Assembly (NCBI GenBank): GCA_044355095.1
Contig: JBIKYT010000074.1
Span: 1 to 9,669, forward strand
DNA: 9,669 nucleotides
Source of the DNA: Casp-actino8 sp044355095
GTDB taxonomy: Bacteria > Actinomycetota > Acidimicrobiia > Acidimicrobiales > Ilumatobacteraceae
Direction: 5' to 3'
The position numbers and the translations under genes are program-made. The notes below the pieces were generated by a model, which made no database searches, was not told the DNA's origin, and was given only the letters and a program-made list of their open reading frames with translations. Shown piece by piece: positions 1-5,304 of the stretch (the first letter of the stretch is position 1; each line of letters begins with the position of its first letter).

Positions 1-1337
1 CGTTCAAGCCCGAAAAGGGTCTGAGCAAGCCGGTCGTCGATCAGATTTCGTGGTGGAAGGGCGAGCCCAAGTGGATGACGCAATTCCGCGAGCGCAGCTT
101 GAACCTGTTCGAGAAGAAGCCCATGTCACCTTGGTTCGCCAACAACATGCCTGACATCGACTTCCAAGACATCTTTTATTACCTGCGCCCAGCCAATGCC
201 CAAGTTAATGAGTGGGATGATCTTCCCGAGCAGATGAAGGCCACCTACGAAAAGTTGGGTATCCCCGAAGCCGAGCGCAAGTACTTGGCGGGCGTGACGG
301 CACAGTTTGAAAGCGAAGTGGTGTTCCACCGCAACCGTGTTGAACTCGAAGAACAGGGAATTTTGTTCTGCGACATGGACACCGCGTTGCGCGAGTATCC
401 CGAATTGGTCAAGCAGTACTTCGGCACTGTTATTCCGCCAGGGGACAATAAGTTCTCGGCGCTCAACAGCGCAGTGTGGTCGGGTGGATCATTCATCTAT
501 GTTCCGCCGGGCGTCGAATGCGAAATGCCGTTGCAGGCGTACTTCCGAATTAACGCTGAAAACGCTGGACAATTTGAACGCACGCTCATCATTGCCGACG
601 AGGGTTCAAAGGTTCACTACATCGAAGGTTGTTCAGCGCCGGTGTACACCAGTGATTCGCTGCACTCAGCCGTTGTTGAAATCATCGTGAAGCCAAGCGC
701 TCACGTGACCTACACAACGATCCAGAACTGGTCACCCAACGTGTACAACTTGGTCACCAAGCGTGCACGCGTTGAAGCAGAAGGCCACATGGAATGGATC
801 GACGGCAACATCGGTTCAAAGCTCACCATGAAGTACCCAAGTGTGTATTTGGTCGGACCAAAAGCAACGGGCGAAGTATTGAGCGTTGCTTACGCTGGTG
901 CCGGTCAGCATCAAGACGCCGGCGCCAAGATGGTGCACGCTGCTCCCGAGACCACTTCGAAGATTGTGTCGAAATCAATCAGCAAAGACGGCGGAATCAC
1001 GGCGTACCGCGGACTCGTGCGTGTTGACGAAGGTGCATACGGTTGCAAGAGCCACGTGCAGTGTGACGCGCTCATCCTTGATGATCAGAGCGAAAGCCGC
1101 ACCTTCCCTTACATGGAAGTGGGCGAGAAGGACGCACAGATCGGTCACGAAGCAACTGTTTCAAAGATTGCTGATGAGCAGTTGTTCTACTTGCAGAGTC
1201 GCGGCTTGTCGCAAGAGCAGGCCATGGGCATGATCGTGAACGGATTCATTGAGCCCGTGACTCGCACCTTGCCGATGGAATACGCCGTCGAGTGGAGCCG
1301 TCTCATCGAACTCCAGATGGAAGGCTCAGTCGGCTGA
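1..1337 (+). CDS. sufB: Fe-S cluster assembly scaffold protein SufB (5'-partial)
   Basis: SufB is the scaffold subunit of the cytosolic SufBCD complex, on which iron-sulfur clusters are built. The gene is cut by the left edge. The frame is open from base 3, and the residues before the first ATG (base 75) already read like SufB, ending in EPKW just before MTQFRERSL, so that ATG is internal. 444 residues are visible; the family usually has about 470, so roughly 25-35 are missing. Visible hallmarks include SAVWSGGSFIYVPPGV, the NWSPNVYNL stretch, DGNIGSKLTMKYPS, and the C-terminal core HVQCDAL (Cys codon 1062-1064) followed by GHEATVSKI (His codon 1146-1148) and LFYLQSRGL. The QCD cysteine matches the cysteine known to be essential for cluster assembly in E. 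coli SufB. It leads the suf operon, with a hairpin and a four-cysteine ORF downstream. The assignment is very secure. Confidence 0.97.
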   Translation, partial: FKPEKGLSKPVVDQISWWKGEPKWMTQFRERSLNLFEKKPMSPWFANNMPDIDFQDIFYYLRPANAQVNEWDDLPEQMKATYEKLGIPEAERKYLAGVTAQFESEVVFHRNRVELEEQGILFCDMDTALREYPELVKQYFGTVIPPGDNKFSALNSAVWSGGSFIYVPPGVECEMPLQAYFRINAENAGQFERTLIIADEGSKVHYIEGCSAPVYTSDSLHSAVVEIIVKPSAHVTYTTIQNWSPNVYNLVTKRARVEAEGHMEWIDGNIGSKLTMKYPSVYLVGPKATGEVLSVAYAGAGQHQDAGAKMVHAAPETTSKIVSKSISKDGGITAYRGLVRVDEGAYGCKSHVQCDALILDDQSESRTFPYMEVGEKDAQIGHEATVSKIADEQLFYLQSRGLSQEQAMGMIVNGFIEPVTRTLPMEYAVEWSRLIELQMEGSVG

Positions 1338-1343
1338 TTTCTT

Positions 1344-1400
1344 TGTGTTTCTGGTGCAGAATTGTTACGAAATACGCAACGATCCTGCACCAGAATCACA
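1344..1400 (+). promoter_or_regulatory. Long imperfect hairpin between sufB and the four-cysteine gene
   Basis: The outer arms TGTGTTTCTGGTGCAG (1344-1359) and CTGCACCAGAATCACA (1385-1400) pair over 16 positions with one mismatch. The inner arms ATTGTTACG (1361-1369) and CGCAACGAT (1375-1383) extend the stem with one G-T wobble and one mismatch, closing on the five-base loop AAATA. In all, 26 opposed positions carry three mismatches and no bulge. No T-run follows, so it does not look like a classical intrinsic terminator. It ends 17 bases before the next start codon. It could be an mRNA stability or processing element that sets sufB output relative to the downstream genes, a partial terminator, or a member of a dispersed repeat family. 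The structure is seen; the role is inferred. Confidence 0.6.
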
Positions 1401-1417
1401 ACGGGTAGATTGTTCTG

Positions 1418-1771
1418 ATGCCGATGCGTCAAGAGTGCAAGAACTTTGAAAGTCGCACGTATGGCAATGGCGACACCGTTCGCAAGTGCAACCTCGATCT
1501 CGCTCCTGACGCCCCGTGGCGTTGTCCCGAAAACTGCCCGGCGTATGCCCGCCGCCCCGATGCCGGATGGACCTACGGCTCTCTCGTGCCGCCCCGCACC
1601 CCGACCGAACCACCCGGTCTTGATGATGGTTCAGCGGCAGCAGTTCTTGATGAGGCCGAAGACATTTTGAACGCCATTGGTGCTCAGGTCATGGCCGAAG
1701 TTGAAGCCGAACAGGCAAAACAGAATGCCAAGGGTCTGAAGCGTTTCTTTCGTCGTCGTCGCAAGGATTGA
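1418..1771 (+). CDS. Unrecognised four-cysteine protein inside the suf operon
   Basis: I do not recognise a named family for this 117-residue protein. The N-terminal third has four cysteines, C7, C24, C36 and C40, spaced C-x16-C-x11-C-x3-C and ending in RCPENCPAY. This is a plausible site for zinc or an iron-sulfur cluster. A proline-rich linker (about 44-66) follows, then an acidic, probably helical stretch (about 68-103), then the basic tail LKRFFRRRRKD. There is no signal peptide or membrane segment. It starts at ATG 1418; ATG 1424 is an in-frame alternative, and the ribosome binding site is weak. It lies 80 bases after sufB and 57 before sufD on the same strand, so it is probably co-transcribed with them. 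That context makes a role in cluster assembly or transfer possible, but this is guilt by association. Coding status is supported by length, codon use similar to its neighbours, and its fit between the two genes. Confidence 0.8.
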   Translation: MPMRQECKNFESRTYGNGDTVRKCNLDLAPDAPWRCPENCPAYARRPDAGWTYGSLVPPRTPTEPPGLDDGSAAAVLDEAEDILNAIGAQVMAEVEAEQAKQNAKGLKRFFRRRRKD

Positions 1772-1828
1772 GTCACAGACTTCGTCCCTCAGGGTGAATT
1801 ACCACTACGGCGGTAGTAATATTTATCC

Positions 1829-3004
1829 GTGCCCGTTTTGACCCCCGATTCGGCGCTCAGTCTTGGTGCGACTTGGTCTCAGGTCCGCCGTTCCGCTCAC
1901 GAGCGGGCGATTGCAGCTCCGTTCCCCACCATTGATGAAGAGACTTGGCGTTACAGCCGTATTGGCGAACTCGATCTCGCGACTTTTGCCATTGCAGAAA
2001 CGCCAACCACGATCACCGGTGAATCGAGCCAGGTAACTGTGACTCGGGTGCCGGCCTCAAGTGCCAGCGTTGATTCTTCGCTCGCTGACTTGTTTGCGCA
2101 GTCAACAAGCACCGATCTTTTCAACAGCCTCAACTTGGCTCATATGGACGTTGTCGTTGTGTCAGTTGCCCGTGGCGTCGTTGCTCCGCAACCGATCGTC
2201 ATCACGCACACTCTGAATGGCGATGGGTCGGTTTATTTCCCTCGGCTTGTGATCAATGCAGCCGAAAACAGTGAAGTGACAGTTGTTGAACGTTTCATCT
2301 CTGATGATGGTGTGCGCTCATTAGTGGTGCCGGTGCTTGATGCTCGTGCTGCGCAGTCGGCACGTGTTCGCTACCTCGCGATCAACGAACTTGGTGACAA
2401 GTCGTGGCAAATTGGTGAACACGACAGCGTCGGCGAGCGTGACTCCGACACATTGTTGGCGACAGTTGCTCTCGGTGGCGACTACGCGCGCGTCAGCACT
2501 GCTGCACGTTTACGCGGCCAGGGAAGCAACACTCGTCAAGTTGCTTTGTATTTCGCTGGCGGAACGCAAATGCATGACTTCCGTACTTTGCAAGAGCACG
2601 CTGCTCCTCGCACAACAAGTGACTTGCTCTTTAAGGGCGCTGTACAAGACACCGCCAAGAGCGTGTACACCGGCCTCATCAAGATTCACAACAATGCGAA
2701 GGGTTCGGTGGCTTATCAGACCAATCGCAACCTCACGTTGTCTCATGGTGCATGGGCCGAAAGCGTGCCGAACCTCGAGATTGAAACCAACGATGTGAAG
2801 TGCAGTCACGCATCCACTGTCGGACCAATTGATGAAGACCAGTTGTTCTACCTCGAGAGCCGTGGCGTCAACCCCGATGTCGCGCAACGTTTAGTCGTGC
2901 TCGGATTCTTTGATGAAGTGTTGGCTCAATTGCCCGTTGGCGATTTGGCTGCACCGTTACGTCAACGAGTCGCGCAAAAACTTTCGATCGGAGACCCGTC
3001 ATGA
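1829..3004 (+). CDS. sufD: Fe-S cluster assembly protein SufD
   Basis: SufD is the SufB paralogue that completes the SufBC2D scaffold and is needed for iron entry during cluster assembly. The 391-residue product has a divergent N-terminal half and the conserved SufB/SufD beta-helix C-terminal half: YTGLIKIHNNAKGSVAYQTNRNL, then VKCSHASTVG with C325 and H327 (the Cys-Ser-His motif of SufD), then DEDQLFYLESRGV and LVVLGFFDEVL. The start is GTG 1829. An in-frame TAA at 1817-1819 rules out an earlier start, and no clear Shine-Dalgarno is visible; TTG 1838 is the nearest alternative. The stop overlaps the Rieske gene start by ATGA, which suggests translational coupling. It is told apart from SufB by the lack of the SufB N-terminal motifs and by its shorter length. 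Confidence 0.95.
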   Translation: MPVLTPDSALSLGATWSQVRRSAHERAIAAPFPTIDEETWRYSRIGELDLATFAIAETPTTITGESSQVTVTRVPASSASVDSSLADLFAQSTSTDLFNSLNLAHMDVVVVSVARGVVAPQPIVITHTLNGDGSVYFPRLVINAAENSEVTVVERFISDDGVRSLVVPVLDARAAQSARVRYLAINELGDKSWQIGEHDSVGERDSDTLLATVALGGDYARVSTAARLRGQGSNTRQVALYFAGGTQMHDFRTLQEHAAPRTTSDLLFKGAVQDTAKSVYTGLIKIHNNAKGSVAYQTNRNLTLSHGAWAESVPNLEIETNDVKCSHASTVGPIDEDQLFYLESRGVNPDVAQRLVVLGFFDEVLAQLPVGDLAAPLRQRVAQKLSIGDPS

Positions 3005-3324
3005 CCATCGTCTGTCGTCTCGATGAAATTGAAGCCGGTACCGCCAAGAAGGTTGTTGTCGACGGTAAAGCCGTCGCACTCGTTCGTATTGATGACGATG
3101 TATACGCAATTGGTGATGTGTGCAGTCATGCCAACGTGTCGCTCAGCGACGGTGGCGAAGTGTGGTGCGAAGAAAAGCAACTCGAATGCCCCAAGCACGG
3201 AAGTGCCTTCAGTTTGATTACTGGACAGCCCAACACTTTCCCCGCAACTCAACCCGTCGCAGTATTTGATGCACGAGTTGTTGATGGCGCCGTACACGTC
3301 TCTGCTAAAGGATCTGCATCATGA
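3001..3324 (+). CDS. Rieske-type [2Fe-2S] ferredoxin (bifunctional NirD/HcaC-like family) in suf operon
   Basis: This 107-residue soluble protein is one complete Rieske domain. Box 1 is C41-S-H43 and box 2 is C63-P-K-H66-G, giving the C-x-H...C-x-x-H ligand set for a [2Fe-2S] cluster. The boxes are 19 residues apart, and FSLITGQP follows as in the small ferredoxin-like Rieske proteins of dioxygenase and nitrite reductase systems. No oxygenase gene is nearby. It overlaps sufD upstream and sufC downstream by four bases each, so its stoichiometry is probably tied to them. A ribosome binding site GGAG (2990-2993) lies seven bases before ATG 3001. In this setting it may pass electrons to the SUF machinery or be an early cluster recipient; this is inference from position. 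The family call is secure, the partner is not known. Confidence 0.93.
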   Translation: MTIVCRLDEIEAGTAKKVVVDGKAVALVRIDDDVYAIGDVCSHANVSLSDGGEVWCEEKQLECPKHGSAFSLITGQPNTFPATQPVAVFDARVVDGAVHVSAKGSAS

Positions 3325-4115
3325 GTACTCTTGAAATTCGCGACCTTCATGCATCGGTTGGCAACAAGAAAATCCTTCATGGTGTCAACCTCACCATCTC
3401 GTCTGGTGAAGTGCATGCAGTGATGGGTCCGAACGGCGCCGGCAAGAGCACGCTCTCGGCCGTCGTGATGGGCAAGGCCGGTTACACGGTGACATCGGGT
3501 TCAGTGTTGCTTGATGGTGTTGAAATGCTCGGCATGCCGACCTGGAAGCGTGCTGCGGCCGGCTTGCATCTGGTGATGCAGTATCCAACCGAAGTTCCTG
3601 GCGTCATGCTCAATGATGTTTTGTCTGAAGCACTGAAGGGCCGTGGTCGCGATGGTGACATCGCCCGCCTAGACACGCTGCTCAAGACTGAAGCAGGACG
3701 CATTCACTTTGATGAGAAGTTCTTAGATCGTCCGCTCAATGTTGACTTGTCGGGTGGCGAAAAGAAGCGCAATGAAACTTTGCAACTGTCTATTCTGAAG
3801 CCCCTGTTTGTGATTCTCGACGAACTCGACTCGGGTCTTGACGTTGACGCATTGCGTGATTGTGCTCGCCGCGTGATGGATGCAACAAGTGAAGACAACT
3901 TGGGTGCATTAGTGATCACTCACTACAGCCGACTACTCACCGAACTTCGCCCCAGCAAGATTCACATTCTTGTGAAGGGTCGCATTGTCGAAACTGGCGG
4001 ACCAGAACTCGCTGATGTTCTTGAACGCGATGGCTATGCGGCTTTCACGCCCGCTGAAGTTGCAGCAGAAGACGATGCCAAAGACGACCCGATGGGTTTT
4101 GGTCTTTTCCCCTGA
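3321..4115 (+). CDS. sufC: Fe-S cluster assembly ATPase SufC
   Basis: SufC is the soluble ABC-type ATPase that binds SufB and SufD and drives conformational change during cluster assembly; unlike transport ATPases it has no membrane partner. In the 264-residue product the Walker A motif is GPNGAGKST (36-44), the Q-loop lies in VMQYPTEVPGV, the signature is LSGGEKKRNE (143-152), Walker B is LFVILDELDSGLD with D167 and E168, and the switch histidine is H201 in ITHYS. The ELDSGLD form of the D-loop region is characteristic of SufC. A C-terminal acidic extension ends in DPMGFGLFP. Start ATG 3321 overlaps the Rieske stop, and AAAGGA (3307-3312) lies eight bases upstream. It is the last gene of this operon and converges on htpX with 11 bases between the stops. 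Confidence 0.97.
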   Translation: MSTLEIRDLHASVGNKKILHGVNLTISSGEVHAVMGPNGAGKSTLSAVVMGKAGYTVTSGSVLLDGVEMLGMPTWKRAAAGLHLVMQYPTEVPGVMLNDVLSEALKGRGRDGDIARLDTLLKTEAGRIHFDEKFLDRPLNVDLSGGEKKRNETLQLSILKPLFVILDELDSGLDVDALRDCARRVMDATSEDNLGALVITHYSRLLTELRPSKIHILVKGRIVETGGPELADVLERDGYAAFTPAEVAAEDDAKDDPMGFGLFP

Positions 4116-4130
4116 TTGTTGTGTAATCAG
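4112..4130. terminator. Inverted repeat across the convergent stops of sufC and htpX
   Basis: CTGATT (4112-4117) and AATCAG (4125-4130) form a perfect six-base stem with a seven-base loop. It spans both stop codons and the 11-base gap between the two converging operons. A symmetrical hairpin here could end transcription from both sides, but the stem is AT-rich, short and lacks a T-run, so the terminator reading is tentative. Confidence 0.3.
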
Positions 4131-4996
4131 ATCTCCAGCAAACGACGAATGCGTTCGTCGGTGCTCGGGTGGGTTGAAAACAGTTTTGACATGTTGACGC
4201 CACCAGTGCGTCGCTGACCAAACTCAGCGAGCGGGTTGTGAATATACGCCTGAGCTTGCGCCGGAGCGACCTGCATTGGAGTACGGCTCGCTGCTTGCTC
4301 GATGCGCTGCAAAGCGCGGGCCAAACTTTGACCTGAGCCGAGAAGTTCGGCTGCACTGCGGTCGGCTTCAAACTCGCGACTACGACTAATTGCCATCTGA
4401 ATCAATGAAGCCGAAATCGGTGCCAACATCGAGATGAGAAGCAGCGCAATGGGATTGGGGCGATCTTCATCGTCACGTCCACCACCGAAGAGTGCAGCGA
4501 AATATGCCATCTGGGCGATTGCCGAAATTGCAGTTGCCACTGCGGCTGCAACTGAACCAATCAAGATGTCGCGGTTACGAACATGCATCAGTTCATGGGC
4601 CATGACTCCTTCAAGTTCATCGGCGGGCATTGACCGCAGAAGTCCTTGAGTCGCGCACACCACTGCATTGTTCGGTCCACGACCGGTGGCGAAGGCATTG
4701 GGTTGCTCGGCTGGTGAAATGGCAACGCGCGGCATCGGCATATTGGCGCGCTGAGCAAGCGACTGCACCATGCGATAAAACTCGGGCGCATCACTCTCGG
4801 TAATCACGACGGCCTTCGCAGACTTGAGCGCGAGTTTGTCACTGAACCAATAACTGCCGCCAACCATCACGAGGGCAATGACGACGCCAATCATGACGGC
4901 ACCAGAGCTACCTCCGCCTAGAAGGCCGGCGACTGTGACAATGAGGCCACCAAGTGCCGCCAGTAAGACAGTTGTTTTCATTGTGTTCTTAAACAT
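4127..4996 (-). CDS. htpX: M48 family membrane zinc metalloprotease HtpX
   Basis: HtpX is an inner-membrane zinc protease that removes misfolded membrane proteins under stress, with its active site facing the cytoplasm. The 289-residue product has two N-terminal membrane segments (about 8-27 and 33-50), the zinc motif HELMH (H134, E135, H138), a hydrophobic hairpin (about 144-170 and 182-203) and the third zinc ligand region REFEADR (E208). The conserved FATGRGPNNAVV stretch (102-113) is also present. Length matches the family (280-300). Start ATG 4996-4994 is preceded by AAAGGA (plus-strand 5003-5008) at six bases. It is the last gene of the minus-strand operon, 23 bases after the zinc-ribbon gene. 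All catalytic residues are intact. The family call is very secure; that it serves the same stress role here is inferred from family knowledge. Confidence 0.95.
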   Translation of the reverse strand: MFKNTMKTTVLLAALGGLIVTVAGLLGGGSSGAVMIGVVIALVMVGGSYWFSDKLALKSAKAVVITESDAPEFYRMVQSLAQRANMPMPRVAISPAEQPNAFATGRGPNNAVVCATQGLLRSMPADELEGVMAHELMHVRNRDILIGSVAAAVATAISAIAQMAYFAALFGGGRDDEDRPNPIALLLISMLAPISASLIQMAISRSREFEADRSAAELLGSGQSLARALQRIEQAASRTPMQVAPAQAQAYIHNPLAEFGQRRTGGVNMSKLFSTHPSTDERIRRLLEI

Positions 4997-5019
4997 GATA
5001 AATCCTTTGAGAAGTGTGA

Positions 5020-5304
5020 TCAGCCGAAATCAAATAGATCGCCGAGGAGGCTCTTCGTCTTGCTCTTTTTGACTGGCTGACCGTACTTGTCAACCTTGCC
5101 GTACTTGTAGCGGTCGTCGTCATCGTCGTCGTCATCATCACGACGTGATCGTGAAGATGATTCAGCGACGGCGGACCGTTCAATGATTTTATCTAACTCG
5201 CCACGATCAAGCCAGACTCCGCGACAAGTCGGGCAGTAATCAATTTCTACTCCTTGGCGATCGGCCATTACTAAAGAGGCATCGGGGCAAACTGGGCATT
5301 TCAT
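5020..5304 (-). CDS. Small TFIIB-type zinc-ribbon protein with aspartate tract
   Basis: This 94-residue protein begins with a compact zinc ribbon of the zf-TFIIB type: MKCPVCP and YCPTCRGVWLDRGELDKI, with C3, C6, C24 and C27 as probable zinc ligands. CRGxWLDRGELDxI is the family signature. A serine/arginine linker and nine consecutive aspartates (56-64) follow, then a basic segment and the C-terminal motif LLGDLFDFG, which I recall as recurrent in this family and which may be a binding tail. The frame is open further upstream, but ATG 5304 is chosen because the zinc ribbon starts there, GAAAGGA-like SD (plus-strand 5314-5320) lies nine bases upstream, and the start overlaps the ATPase stop as ATGA. 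The molecular function of these proteins is not established. Translational coupling to the ATPase and proximity to htpX suggest a common membrane or metal-related role. Confidence 0.88.
   Translation of the reverse strand: MKCPVCPDASLVMADRQGVEIDYCPTCRGVWLDRGELDKIIERSAVAESSSRSRRDDDDDDDDDRYKYGKVDKYGQPVKKSKTKSLLGDLFDFG
5113..5139. repeat. Trinucleotide repeat encoding nine aspartates
   Basis: Nine consecutive GTC or ATC units on the plus strand (GAC or GAT on the coding strand) make up the aspartate run of the zinc-ribbon gene. Six are GTC and three ATC, so the tract is interrupted but still a candidate for slippage that would change length by whole codons and keep the frame. Confidence 0.75.

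Noticed and set aside
1804..1822. Short hairpin ACTAC-GGCG-GTAGT followed by TAATAT upstream of sufD, a possible regulatory site or internal promoter
   Set aside because: The stem is only five bases, and no -35 lies at a proper distance from TAATAT, so neither reading can be supported.
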